From Pseudomonas nicosulfuronedens (lineage in GTDB: Bacteria > Pseudomonadota > Gammaproteobacteria > Pseudomonadales > Pseudomonadaceae): a stretch of 64,000 nt of DNA. Numbering within the stretch: the first letter of the stretch is position 1; each line of letters begins with the position of its first letter. A program made the position numbers and the translations under genes. Positions 52,202 through 60,685 of this stretch are shown here, piece after piece. The stretch covers positions 62,001 through 126,000 of the forward strand of contig NZ_SWDV01000004.1 of NCBI RefSeq assembly GCF_005877905.1, in the 5' to 3' direction. The notes beneath the pieces were generated by a model, which saw nothing but the letters and a program-made list of their open reading frames with translations, did not search any database and was not told the origin of the DNA.

Positions 52202-52264
52202 CGCCGCCCTGCAACATCCTGCCGCAACCCCTGCCCTTGACGCGTTCCCGACCTGGTGTTGAGA

Positions 52265-52480
52265 TGCGCCCCGTTCCAGGTGCCTCACGCCGCCGTGCGT
52301 GAGGTGAAACGGGAAGCCGGTGCGTCGCCTTCGTGCGATCAGTCCGGCGCTGCCCCCGCAACGGTAAGCGAGCGGAGCATCCAGTAGGCCACTGTGCGAC
52401 AGCATGGGAAGGCGGATGCCCCAGGACCCTCGCAAGCCCGGAGACCGGCCTGGAACCTGTTTGGCAAACCCGCGGTGGGC
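52265..52480 (+). ncRNA. cobalamin riboswitch
   Basis: The conserved B12-aptamer elements occur in order: GGTGCC near 52289, GGGAAGCCGGTGCG, then GCTGCCCCCGCAACGGTAAGCG (the B12 box region, about 52349-52370, shown here as its core), GCCACTGTGCGACAGCATGGGAAGGC, and a closing CCCGGAGACCGGCCTGGAAC. It lies 80 bases before the btuB start and should repress btuB when adenosylcobalamin is plentiful. Boundaries are approximate. It fills most of the 52202-52561 gap. Confidence 0.95.
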
Positions 52481-52561
52481 GGGCGTGAGCCGGTTCCCGG
52501 GGCGCGCTCGTTCCGGGTCTCGCTGCGCCGCCTGCGAAATCCCGATTTCGAGGCGATCACC

Positions 52562-54517
52562 TTGCATTCTCCTGCTTTCAACTCCCGGCGCGCCCTGCGC
52601 TGGACTCCCGTTCTCTCCCTCTGTGCCCTCAGCTCGCAGCTCGTTGCGGCGCCGCTGGACCTGGCCGACGAAATCGTCAGCGCACCGTCGGTGGAGTCCA
52701 CCACCGTGGCCGACATGGCCCGCTACGGCAGCAAGCTGGAGGTCATCGACCGCCAGCAGATCGAACGCGCCGGTCCCAGCGCCGACATCACCCGCGTGCT
52801 GCAGATGTACGTGCCCGGCCTGTTCGTTGCGCCGAAGAACGGCCCCTTCGACTACGGCACCTACTCGCTGCTGGGCGGGCGAAACGACGACACGCTGATC
52901 CTGCTGGACGGTGTGCGCCTGAACAACCGTCTCTACGGCGGCATCTACATCGACACCCTGCCGACCACCGCAGTGGAGCGCATCGAGGTGCTCAAGGGTG
53001 GCCAGGGCCTGCTGTTCGGCACCCAGGCGGTGAGCGGGGTGATCAACATCGTCACCCGCAGCGCGCGTTCGCGGGAGGCGACCGGCGAGGTGAACCTTGG
53101 CCTGGACACCTTCAAGGGCCGCAGCGGCGATGCCCGCGCTGAGAAAATCGTGCAGAACGGCCTGGGCGACCTCGGCCTGATGGCCTATGTCAGCCACAAC
53201 CGCTCCGATGGCTACCAGCCTTACCGCGACCAGGACATGACCAGTACGGTCAGCGACAAGCGCCGCTCCTACGATGTCAACGTGTTCGGCGCCAAGGCCA
53301 TCCAGGCCATCGGTGACGCCTCGCGGCTGGAGCTGTTTTACCAGTACGCCGATGCCGAGCTGGACTTCTCCCGGCCGACCTCCAACCACCACACCAGCAA
53401 CAACCGTGTGCAGCAGATCGCCACGGCGACTTTCCAGCAGCGCGTCGGCGACGATTTCAGCTGGTTCGCCAAGACCCACATAAACGATTGGGACACCCGC
53501 TACGACCGCGTCTACAACCTGCAGGGTGGCGGCACTCAGGTGCTCAACCACAACGACTACTGGGGCTTCACCGACTGGGGTGCGCAGCTCGAAGGCAAGG
53601 CCCGGTTGGCCGGCGGCCACGAACTGGTCTTCGGCAGCGACAACCAGTGGTACAAGGGGCAGGACGATGTGCTGATCATCGACAACGACAAGGCCGAGTC
53701 CCACGCGCTGTACGCCCAGTTGCGGCCGAACATCGAGGCGTTGCCCGACTGGCATCCGAGCCTTGGCGTGCGTCGCGAGGAAATCTCCGGCGGCGAAGGC
53801 GCCACCGTGTGGATGCTCACCTCGCTCTACGACCTGACCCGGCAGCTCAAGCTGCGCGGCCAGTTCGGCACCGCCTTCAAGCTGCCCACCGCCGAGCAAC
53901 TGTTCGTCAACGAACCGGGCGATGAAGTCGGTAACCGTGATCTCAAGCCCGAGCGCAGCCGCAACGCCGAACTGGGCCTGGACTACACCGGCGAACTGTT
54001 CGACCAGCCGTGGAGCGGCAGCGTCACCCTGTTCCGCCGCGAGATCACCGACCTCATCACCCTCGCGGGCGACCAGTGGGTGAACGGCAACGGCGAGATC
54101 GAGGTGCGTGGCGTGGAAGCCAACGGCCAGTGGCAGTTTGGCCGGCACTGGCAGGTCTCCGCCGACGCCACGCGCAACCTGGTGGATAGCCGCGAAGGTG
54201 TGACGGTGAACAACATCCCGCACTTCTTCGCTCGCGTGCGCCTGGGATACGACGACAGCCTCTGGGGCGCCGGACTCGCCACCCGCTACGTAGGCTCCAT
54301 CGTCAGCGCCCAGGACGACGACTACGGCCATTACACCGTGCTCGACGGTGACGCCTACCGCTACCTCGACGCTGCCCGCGCGCACCGCCTGAGCCTGCTG
54401 CTGGAGAACCTGCTGGACCGTGACTACGCCACCGGCCGCACCAGCAACGGCATCCGTCAAGTGGACAACCTCGGCCGGCCGCGCACCGCCGAGCTGCGCT
54501 ACACCTTCAGTTTCTGA
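52562..54517 (+). CDS. btuB: BtuB, TonB-dependent vitamin B12 receptor
   Basis: A 651-residue outer-membrane receptor. Signal peptide RRALRWTPVLSLCALSSQLVAA precedes a TonB-box/plug region (LADEIVSAPSVESTTVADMARYGSKLEVID) with LLGGRNDDTLILLDGVRLNN and IEVLKGGQGLLFGTQAVSGVI. The barrel ends in the terminal phenylalanine (RYTFSF). Initiation at TTG is inferred: GAGG lies eight bases upstream and it gives a proper signal peptide, whereas earlier in-frame starts fall inside the riboswitch. It imports cobalamin or cobinamide and leads an operon with the next one or two genes. Confidence 0.93.
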   Translation: MHSPAFNSRRALRWTPVLSLCALSSQLVAAPLDLADEIVSAPSVESTTVADMARYGSKLEVIDRQQIERAGPSADITRVLQMYVPGLFVAPKNGPFDYGTYSLLGGRNDDTLILLDGVRLNNRLYGGIYIDTLPTTAVERIEVLKGGQGLLFGTQAVSGVINIVTRSARSREATGEVNLGLDTFKGRSGDARAEKIVQNGLGDLGLMAYVSHNRSDGYQPYRDQDMTSTVSDKRRSYDVNVFGAKAIQAIGDASRLELFYQYADAELDFSRPTSNHHTSNNRVQQIATATFQQRVGDDFSWFAKTHINDWDTRYDRVYNLQGGGTQVLNHNDYWGFTDWGAQLEGKARLAGGHELVFGSDNQWYKGQDDVLIIDNDKAESHALYAQLRPNIEALPDWHPSLGVRREEISGGEGATVWMLTSLYDLTRQLKLRGQFGTAFKLPTAEQLFVNEPGDEVGNRDLKPERSRNAELGLDYTGELFDQPWSGSVTLFRREITDLITLAGDQWVNGNGEIEVRGVEANGQWQFGRHWQVSADATRNLVDSREGVTVNNIPHFFARVRLGYDDSLWGAGLATRYVGSIVSAQDDDYGHYTVLDGDAYRYLDAARAHRLSLLLENLLDRDYATGRTSNGIRQVDNLGRPRTAELRYTFSF

Positions 54518-55221
54518 TGAAGGCCATCCTGCTGGTCGGCCCGCTGGCTGGAGCCCAGGGTGAGCACCTGCACCGCGAGGTCTCGGCGCGTTTCATCGGT
54601 GTCGAATGCATCGATACCGGTGAGGGGTTCGACTCGCTCTGGGCGCGCGTTCGCGAGCGGCTGGCCGAGGGCCGGGCGTTGCTGCTGGTGGACCTGGAGC
54701 CCACTGCCGATGGCGCCTATCTCGACTGGTTGCGTGCAGAGCTGGCTGTGCTGCTGGAGCAGTATCCGCAGGCACCGCCAGCGAAGGTCACAGCGTCGGC
54801 GCTCGGCCGGCGCGGGCTGGATGCGACGGCGGTGCTCGCAGCGATTGGCGATCCGGCGCAACAGCTGGATTGCCAGGGCGTCGGCGAGGTGCCGTCGCAG
54901 CCGGACTGGTCCGCGCCGCCGCCGCACCGGCACCATCTGTTCCTCTGTACCGGGCCGCGCTGCGTGCGGCGCGGTGCGCTGCCGCTATGGAAGACCCTGC
55001 GCCATGAGCTTATTCGCCTCGATCTCTACGAAAACGCCGAGGGTGCCTTGCTGACCCGCACCAGCTGCCAGTTCCCTTGCAATCGCGGGCCGATTCTGAC
55101 GGTCTACCCCGAGCGCGTCTGGTACGGCCTGCGCAACGACGAGCAAGTGTGCCGGGTGGTGGCGGAGCACCTGCGTGATGGCTTACCGGTGGCCGAGCTG
55201 CGTGTGGATGACGAGCCATGA
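54517..55221 (+). CDS. 2Fe-2S ferredoxin-domain protein in cobalamin operon
   Basis: A 234-residue protein. The C-terminal 100 residues form a thioredoxin-like 2Fe-2S domain with four cysteines, C144 and C149 (LFLCTGPRCVRRG) and C184 and C188 (RTSCQFPCNRGP), and the usual YPERVWYG strand. The N-terminal 125 residues have a mixed alpha/beta pattern of unclear family, loosely like a CbiX-type chelatase without an obvious active site. It starts on the last base of the btuB stop (TGATG). Location implies a role in corrinoid uptake or processing, possibly reductive. Confidence 0.8.
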   Translation: MKAILLVGPLAGAQGEHLHREVSARFIGVECIDTGEGFDSLWARVRERLAEGRALLLVDLEPTADGAYLDWLRAELAVLLEQYPQAPPAKVTASALGRRGLDATAVLAAIGDPAQQLDCQGVGEVPSQPDWSAPPPHRHHLFLCTGPRCVRRGALPLWKTLRHELIRLDLYENAEGALLTRTSCQFPCNRGPILTVYPERVWYGLRNDEQVCRVVAEHLRDGLPVAELRVDDEP

Positions 55222-55239
55222 AGCGCACTCCGTTCTTTG

Positions 55240-55327
55240 TAGGCGCGAGTTTGCTCGCGAACCGCTTGGTGCCTTGGGCGCCCGGGAGGGTTCGCGAGCA
55301 ATGACTAGGCGTCCCCCACGCTCCTAC
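55240..55327. repeat. degenerate REP pair overlapping the start of the BtuF-like gene
   Basis: Arm 1, TAGGCGCGAGTTTGCTCGCGAA (55240-55261), differs from the common REP unit at two positions. Arm 2 (55291-55327) begins TTCGCGAGCA, carries the variant core ATGACTAGGCGTCCCC and ends GCTCCTAC. The ATG in this core is the likely start codon of the next gene. Confidence 0.75.
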
Positions 55328-56236
55328 AGGTCAGCCCTGGTGCTTGGTTTGGCGCTGATGCTGTGCGTGACAGCGGCCTTTGCCCAGGACTACCACAACT
55401 GCGCCCAGACCTGGCAGATCGATCATCCGCCACAACGCATCCTCGCTCTCAACCAGCACGCCGCCGACCTGCTGCTGGCGCTGGGTGCCGGTGAACGGCT
55501 GATCGGCGTGGCCTACATCGATGACGATCTTGATCTGAAGAAAGGGAGCTATCGCGGCGTGCCGTTGCTGTCGCGCCAGTATCCGTCGGCGGAGGCGGTC
55601 TACGCGCAACGCCCGGACCTGGTAGTGGCCGGCTTCGCCTCGGCTTTCCGCCTGGGCAACCTGTCCCGCGGGGAACTGGCCGGCCACGGTGTCGCCAGCT
55701 ACCTGCTGGATGCCGGTTGCGAGGAGCGACAGGACGATCTGTTCGCCGGTATCGAGACGGACCTGAAGACCCTGGGCGATCTGCTCGGCGAACCGCAGCG
55801 GGCGCGGCAGCTTATCCGCCGGCAACGCGCCGAACTGACCGAGGCGCGCCGCCACTTCGCCGGGAGCGCGCCGCTGGAAGTCTTCTACCTCGACAGTGCC
55901 AGCAATGGCCTGGAAAGCCAGGGCCGGCGCGGCGTAGTCACCCAGTTGCTGCACGCCGCCGGCGCGCACAACCTGTTCGAGGACGTCGATCTGGGCGGCT
56001 TCACCGCCAACACCGAACAACTGCTGGCGCGCGACCCGGATGTGATCCTGCTGGCTGACGCGTTGTGGTCCACTGCCGAGCAGAAGAGACGAGCGTTGCG
56101 CGCCGACCCGGTCCTCTCACGCCTGCGTGCTGTGCGTGAAGGGCGCTTCGTGGCGCTGCCTTTTACCCACCTGTTTCCCGGCGTGCACAGTGGCCAGGCC
56201 GCCCGCGAGCTGGCGCAGGCGCTGAGCCGGTTCTGA
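55301..56236 (+). CDS. btuF: BtuF-like cobalamin-binding periplasmic protein
   Basis: A 311-residue ABC-type binding protein of the BtuF/FhuD class. Signal peptide SALVLGLALMLCVTAAFA is followed by PQRILALNQHAADLLLALGAGERLIGV, the class signature, and later RPDLVVAGFASAF and QLLARDPDVILLADALWS. It would deliver B12 from BtuB to an inner-membrane BtuCD, but no btuC or btuD lies in this window. The start codon and first ten residues (MTRRPPRSYR) come from a REP element; GGGAGG lies ten bases upstream. A downstream GTG near 55330 is a possible alternative. Confidence 0.85.
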   Translation: MTRRPPRSYRSALVLGLALMLCVTAAFAQDYHNCAQTWQIDHPPQRILALNQHAADLLLALGAGERLIGVAYIDDDLDLKKGSYRGVPLLSRQYPSAEAVYAQRPDLVVAGFASAFRLGNLSRGELAGHGVASYLLDAGCEERQDDLFAGIETDLKTLGDLLGEPQRARQLIRRQRAELTEARRHFAGSAPLEVFYLDSASNGLESQGRRGVVTQLLHAAGAHNLFEDVDLGGFTANTEQLLARDPDVILLADALWSTAEQKRRALRADPVLSRLRAVREGRFVALPFTHLFPGVHSGQAARELAQALSRF

Positions 56237-56328
56237 GCAGAGGCGTCTCGTCTGTTCGCCGCCCACTGTTCCTACCCAAGCGCCGGGGCCCGTGTTAGAA
56301 AGCGCCCATCGATCCTTCGGAGGTGGTC

Positions 56329-57423
56329 ATGGGCAAGTTGCGCGTTGGGGTGATTTTCGGTGGGCGTTCGGCGGAGCACGAGGTGTCCCTGCAATCGGCG
56401 AAGAACATCGTCGACGCACTGGACCGTGAGCGTTTCGAACCGGTACTGATCGGCATCGACAAGGACGGCCGCTGGCACCTCAACGATGCCTCCGACTACC
56501 TGCTCAACCAGGAAAACCCGGCGCTGATCGCGTTGAACCGATCCAACCGCGAGCTGGCCGTGGTGCCGGGCAAGGCCGAGCAGCAACTGGTGGAAACCGG
56601 CAGCCGCCAACTGCTCGATCACGTCGACGTGATCTTCCCCATCGTCCACGGCACCCAGGGCGAAGATGGCTGCCTGCAGGGGCTGCTGCGTATGGCTGAC
56701 ATTCCCTTCGTCGGCTCCGACGTGCTGGGCTCGGCCATCTGCATGGACAAGGACGTGAGCAAGCGCCTGCTGCGCGACGCCGGCATCGCCATCACGCCCT
56801 TCGTTACCCTGACCCGTGCCAATGCCGCGCGCACGCCGTTTGCCGAGGCGCAGCGCAAGCTGGGCCTGCCGCTGTTCATCAAGCCGGCGAACATGGGCTC
56901 CTCGGTGGGGGTGAGCAAGGTCGAGGACGAGGCGGCCTATGACCAAGCTGTACGACTGGCGCTGGCCTTCGACGACAAGGTGCTGGTGGAGTCCGCCGTG
57001 AAGGGCCGCGAGATCGAGTGCGCGGTGCTGGGCAACGACCAGCCGATTGCCAGTGGCTGCGGCGAGATCGTCGTGGGCAGCGGCTTCTACTCCTACGACA
57101 GCAAGTACATTGACGAGGATGCGGCCAAGGTCGTGGTGCCGGCGGATATTCCTGTCGAGGCCAGCGAGCGTATCCGCCAGCTTGCCGTGGAGGCCTTCGT
57201 TGCCCTGGAGTGCTCCGGCCTGGCGCGGGTGGACGTGTTTCTCACCGAGAGCGGCGAGGTACTGATCAACGAGCTGAACTCGCTGCCCGGCTTCACCCGC
57301 ATCAGCATGTACCCCAAGCTCTGGCAGGCCGCCGGGATGACCTACAGCGAGCTGGTCAGCCGCCTGATCGACCTGGCTATCGAGCGCCACGCCGCCCGCC
57401 GGAACCTGCAGACCAACCGCTGA
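56329..57423 (+). CDS. ddlA: DdlA, D-alanine-D-alanine ligase
   Basis: A 364-residue ATP-grasp ligase joining two D-alanines for peptidoglycan. The first signature [19 protein letters not shown] and the second [16 protein letters not shown] are intact, as are [18 protein letters not shown] (ATP loop) and the metal-binding [11 protein letters not shown] near the end. The length equals E. coli DdlA, and a serine in the omega loop region ([10 protein letters not shown]) marks a D-Ala-D-Ala rather than D-Ala-D-Lac enzyme. GGAGG lies five bases before the ATG. DdlB is expected elsewhere, in the division cluster. Confidence 0.95.
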   Translation: MGKLRVGVIFGGRSAEHEVSLQSAKNIVDALDRERFEPVLIGIDKDGRWHLNDASDYLLNQENPALIALNRSNRELAVVPGKAEQQLVETGSRQLLDHVDVIFPIVHGTQGEDGCLQGLLRMADIPFVGSDVLGSAICMDKDVSKRLLRDAGIAITPFVTLTRANAARTPFAEAQRKLGLPLFIKPANMGSSVGVSKVEDEAAYDQAVRLALAFDDKVLVESAVKGREIECAVLGNDQPIASGCGEIVVGSGFYSYDSKYIDEDAAKVVVPADIPVEASERIRQLAVEAFVALECSGLARVDVFLTESGEVLINELNSLPGFTRISMYPKLWQAAGMTYSELVSRLIDLAIERHAARRNLQTNR

Positions 57424-57540
57424 TCCGCTACCCGTCCCGTCCTTCTGCGCTACCCTGTGTGCCCGTCGCCCGGTATCGGGCGGCTGGCCCCGTGTCGCCA
57501 TATCAGCCGCAAGCATGACAGCAGCAAGAAGGAGCACGAG

Positions 57541-58365
57541 ATGAACACTGTGGTATTCGCCGACGGTACCGCCGTTCCCGCCATCGGCCAGGGCACCTGG
57601 CGCCTGGGTGAGGACAGCTTCCAGCGCAAGCGCGAGATTGCCGCCCTGCGCGAAGGCATCGAGCGCGGCTTGACCCTGATCGACACCGCCGAGATGTACG
57701 GCGAGGGTGGCTCGGAAGAGGTGGTCGGCGAGGCCATCGCCGGGCTGCGCGAGCAGGTCTTCCTGGTCAGCAAGGTCTACCCGCACAACGCCAGCCGGCG
57801 TGGCGTGGCCGAGGCCTGCGAGCGCAGCCTCAGGCGCCTGGGCACCGATTGCCTGGACCTCTACCTGCTGCACTGGCGCGGCCAATATCCGCTGGAAGAG
57901 ACCGTCGAGGCCTTCGAGCGCCTGCGCGAAGCCGGCAAGATCAAGCGCTGGGGCGTGTCGAACTTCGACCTCGACGACCTGCAGGAACTGAACGAGCCGG
58001 CCTGCGCCACCAACCAGGTGCAGTACAGCCTGGAGGAACGCGGCATCGAGTGGGACCTGTTGCCCTGGTGCCAGGAACAGCGCATGCCGCTGATGGCTTA
58101 CTGCCCGGTGGGACAAGGTGGTCGCCTGCTGCGCGACCGGGTGCTGGCGGACATTGCCGGCCGCCACGATGCCACTCCGGCGCGCGTGGCGCTGGCCTGG
58201 CTGATCCACCAGCCGGGGGTAATCGCCATTCCCAAGGCGGTCGACCCGCTGCACATCCGCGACAACGCTGCCGCGCTGCAACTGCGCCTGACGCCCGAGG
58301 ACCTCGAAGCCCTCGACGCCGCCTTCCCGCCGCCGAGCCGCAAACGGCACCTCGCGGTGGTTTGA
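57541..58365 (+). CDS. aldo/keto reductase
   Basis: A 274-residue NADPH-dependent reductase of the AKR superfamily. The catalytic tetrad is complete: D48 and Y53 (LIDTAEMYG), K78 (LVSKVYPHN) and H111 (YLLHWRG). The C-terminal cofactor segment AIPKAVDPLHIRDN is typical. The carbonyl substrate is unknown; relatives detoxify aldehydes such as methylglyoxal. GAAGGAGCACGAG precedes the ATG. A GC-rich hairpin follows the stop. Confidence 0.92.
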   Translation: MNTVVFADGTAVPAIGQGTWRLGEDSFQRKREIAALREGIERGLTLIDTAEMYGEGGSEEVVGEAIAGLREQVFLVSKVYPHNASRRGVAEACERSLRRLGTDCLDLYLLHWRGQYPLEETVEAFERLREAGKIKRWGVSNFDLDDLQELNEPACATNQVQYSLEERGIEWDLLPWCQEQRMPLMAYCPVGQGGRLLRDRVLADIAGRHDATPARVALAWLIHQPGVIAIPKAVDPLHIRDNAAALQLRLTPEDLEALDAAFPPPSRKRHLAVV

Positions 58366-58390
58366 GTTCGACCTTGCATGCCCCGGTCGT

Positions 58391-58417
58391 CGCCCCCCGC
58401 GGCGCGGCTGGGGGGCG
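58391..58417 (+). terminator. GC-rich hairpin after the aldo/keto reductase gene
   Basis: CGCCCCCC and GGGGGGCG form a perfect 8-base stem with an 11-base loop, 25 bases after the stop. There is no T run, so Rho-independent termination is uncertain. Confidence 0.4.
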
Positions 58418-58463
58418 GTGCTAGCCTTCCCCCATGGCCAAGGTGGCCGGGAGGGCAGAGGCG

Positions 58464-58835
58464 ATGAGCAACTACACGGCGGACAGCGCCGCCATCAACC
58501 GGGTACTCACGGACTATGTCGAGGGCATGACCTTCGGTGACGAGTCGCGCCTGCGCCAGGCTTTCCACCCGTCCTGCAAGATCATCGGCAACTACCATGG
58601 CGCGCTGGAGTGGTCCTCGCTGGATGAGTTCATCGGCGCTATCAAGGCTGAATCCCCGCCATCGGAAGGTGCGCCGCCGGCCTGGGAGCTGAAGTCGCTG
58701 GACATCACCGGCGACAGTGCGGTGGCCAAGGTCACCGACGAATTCCTCGGCATGCACTTCACCGACTACCTCTCGCTGCTGCAGGTCGGCAGCGGCTGGC
58801 AGATCATCAACAAGCTCTACTATCTGCACGAGTGA
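58464..58835 (+). CDS. NTF2-like (lumazine-binding type) protein
   Basis: A 123-residue protein of the NTF2-like fold, Lumazine_bd_2 type. Order: AAINRVLTDYVEGMTFGDESRLRQAFHPSCKIIGNY, split here by a helix-strand junction, and then VTDEFLGMHFTDYLSLLQVGSGWQIINKLYYLHE at the end. Such proteins are often small-molecule binding or enzyme-like with unknown substrates. The start at 58464 has AGAGGCG close upstream; an ATG ten codons earlier is possible. Its TGA is one base from the GTG of the next gene, so it heads a five-gene row. Confidence 0.82.
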   Translation: MSNYTADSAAINRVLTDYVEGMTFGDESRLRQAFHPSCKIIGNYHGALEWSSLDEFIGAIKAESPPSEGAPPAWELKSLDITGDSAVAKVTDEFLGMHFTDYLSLLQVGSGWQIINKLYYLHE

Positions 58836-58836
58836 C

Positions 58837-59658
58837 GTGGAACGCATCAGCCTGCGCGGTACGCCGGAAACCCTGCTGATCACCCTGTACGCCAAGGCGA
58901 AGGAGAGCGAGCTGCCCGACAGTCTGCTGCGCGACCGTTTCTCGCGGCGGGCCGTGGAGCAGATCGACTACGATTTCGCCCGCCTGCACATCGGCCGTGC
59001 CGAGCAGGTGGGTATCGCCTTGCGGGCGAAACTGTTCGACGACTGGGTGCGCGATTTCCTGGCGCGGTATCCGGCGTGCGTGGTCCTGCAGTTGGGCTGC
59101 GGGTTGGACAGCCGGGTGTTCCGAGTCGACCCGCCCTCCACCGTGCAATGGTTCGAGGTGGATTTCCCCGAAGTGATTGCGTTGCGCGAGCGCCTGTATC
59201 CCGCGCAGGAGAACTGCCACCTGCTGGCCACTTCGCTGACGGCGCCGGACTGGTGGCGTAGGGTGCCTACCGGGCGACCGGTGCTGCTCCTTTCCGAAGG
59301 CGTGCTGCCCTACGTGGAAGCGGATCAGGTTCCCAGGCTGCTGCGCGAGCTGGTGGCGTATTGCGAGCGGGGTGAACTGCTGCTCGACGGCTACAGTCGG
59401 CTGGGCATCCGCCTGTTGCAGTGGAACCCGATGATCCGTCGCACCGGCGCCGTGCTGCACTGGGGCATCGACGAGCCGCAGGAGCTGGAGCAGCAGGTGC
59501 CGTCCCTGCAGTTCGTCGATTCCATTGCCGCGTACGACCGTGCGCAGATCGCCCGGTTGTCCCTGGGCATGCGCCTTCTCTACGAGGTCACCCTGGCCAT
59601 TCCGGCCATGCGCCGCCTGGGCCGGCTATTGCGCTATCGCTTCGGTTTGCCGGCCTAG
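58837..59658 (+). CDS. LCMT/PPM1-like class I methyltransferase
   Basis: A 273-residue methyltransferase of the leucine carboxyl methyltransferase (PPM1) family. VVLQLGCGLDSRVFRVD is the family form of SAM motif I, followed by WFEVDFPEVIALRERL and PVLLLSEGVLPYVEADQV, both diagnostic. Bacterial members methylate carboxyl groups of unknown small molecules or lipids. Start is GTG directly after the NTF2-like gene. It shares a likely transcript with DUF3237, DCC and DoxX-like genes. Confidence 0.85.
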   Translation: MERISLRGTPETLLITLYAKAKESELPDSLLRDRFSRRAVEQIDYDFARLHIGRAEQVGIALRAKLFDDWVRDFLARYPACVVLQLGCGLDSRVFRVDPPSTVQWFEVDFPEVIALRERLYPAQENCHLLATSLTAPDWWRRVPTGRPVLLLSEGVLPYVEADQVPRLLRELVAYCERGELLLDGYSRLGIRLLQWNPMIRRTGAVLHWGIDEPQELEQQVPSLQFVDSIAAYDRAQIARLSLGMRLLYEVTLAIPAMRRLGRLLRYRFGLPA

Positions 59659-59731
59659 GCGGAAGATGGCCGTGCCGACGCCTGGCTGCTTTACTGATGC
59701 GTCTACGACGACCTTGCGCAGGAGCGGTGCG

Positions 59732-60187
59732 ATGAAGCTCGAGCCGTTGATGGAGATGAACGTGAAAGCCAGCGTGCCGGTGGATATCGGCCGCGTGCCG
59801 CAGGGGCAGCGGCTGATTTCGGCGGCGGGCGGCGGGACCTTCAAGGGCCAGCGGCTGAGCGGCGAAGTGCTGCCTGGTGGCGGCGACTGGATCCTGGTGG
59901 ACAGCGACGGTGGCTGGCACCTGGAAGTGCGCCTGGTGCTGCGCACCGACGACGGCGCGCGTATCCTCATGCAGCACAATGGACTGCTGGTGGCCAACCC
60001 GAAGATCATTCACGCGGTCTCGCGGGGTGACAGTACCGAGTTCGGCGACACCTATTTCATGATCCAGCCGCGCTTCGAGGTCGGCGACGACCGCTACCGC
60101 TGGCTCAACCACCAGCTGGCGGTGGGCGAGGGGCGGCTGGGGCCCGGCTGGGTCGAATACCGTTTGTACTCTCTCGCCAATGGATGA
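59732..60187 (+). CDS. DUF3237-family protein
   Basis: A 151-residue beta-rich protein of DUF3237. Recognisable segments are PLMEMNVKASVPVDIGRVPQG, then GGGTFKGQRLSGEVLPGGGDW and YFMIQPRFEVGDDRYRWLN. Family function is unknown; structures are eight-stranded barrels, and members often sit beside aromatic or terpenoid catabolic genes. GGAGCGG lies before the ATG. It is third in the five-gene row, 73 bases after the methyltransferase. Confidence 0.87.
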   Translation: MKLEPLMEMNVKASVPVDIGRVPQGQRLISAAGGGTFKGQRLSGEVLPGGGDWILVDSDGGWHLEVRLVLRTDDGARILMQHNGLLVANPKIIHAVSRGDSTEFGDTYFMIQPRFEVGDDRYRWLNHQLAVGEGRLGPGWVEYRLYSLANG

Positions 60188-60256
60188 GCGATGAAGAACA
60201 AGACTTGTCACACAGAGCGGGCACAGTGGGCGCATCAGGGATCCGGAGACGACGCC

Positions 60257-60685
60257 ATGGCTCTGCCGCCTCACATGCAGCCCGACGACAAGGTCGTGCT
60301 GTTCGACGGTACCTGCCGGCTGTGCAATGGCTGGAGCCGCTTCCTCCTGCTGCATGACCGCGAGCGCCGCGTGAAGCTGTGCAGCGTGCAGTCCGCCGAA
60401 GGCCAGGCCATTCTCGACTGGTTCGGCCTACCCACCGAATACTTCGACACCATGCTCTACGTCGATGGCCGCGAAGGCTTCGAACGCAGCGACGCCTTCC
60501 TGCGGGTGATCGGCCAGTTGCCGGCGCCGTGGAACTGGTTGCGAGTGCTCTGGCTGGTGCCCCGACCGTTGCGCGACTGGTGCTACGACCGCGTCGCGCT
60601 CAACCGCTATCGTCTGTTCGGCCGCGAAGATATCTGCCTGATGCCGTCGCCACAGTACCGCGGGCGTTTTCTCGGCAATGACTAG
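60257..60685 (+). CDS. DCC-family thiol-disulfide oxidoreductase
   Basis: A 142-residue thioredoxin-like protein of the DCC family (DUF393). The motif VVLFDGTCRLCNGW supplies the D-x-x-C-x-x-C signature with C20 and C23. A conserved WNWLRVLWLVPRPLRDWCYDRVA segment and the final NRYRLFGR are typical. It is probably a redox protein with an unknown partner. The ATG at 60257 has CCGGAGAC upstream; an ATG at 60191 is possible. It overlaps the DoxX-like gene by 8 bases, implying a shared function. Confidence 0.86.
   Translation: MALPPHMQPDDKVVLFDGTCRLCNGWSRFLLLHDRERRVKLCSVQSAEGQAILDWFGLPTEYFDTMLYVDGREGFERSDAFLRVIGQLPAPWNWLRVLWLVPRPLRDWCYDRVALNRYRLFGREDICLMPSPQYRGRFLGND

Noticed and set aside
52394-52561. 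Upstream extension of btuB from an ATG at 52394
   Set aside because: These codons lie inside the conserved cobalamin riboswitch, and the extension would bury the signal peptide.
51854-54460. Open frame of about 870 codons antisense to btuB and the VOC gene
   Set aside because: It crosses two real genes and a riboswitch on the other strand; composition is typical of a shadow frame.
55175-55300. N-terminal extension of the BtuF-like gene from 55175
   Set aside because: It overlaps the preceding gene and a REP arm and places 42 residues before the signal peptide.
56272-58350. Open frame of about 690 codons antisense to ddlA and the aldo/keto reductase
   Set aside because: Shadow of two well-supported enzymes.
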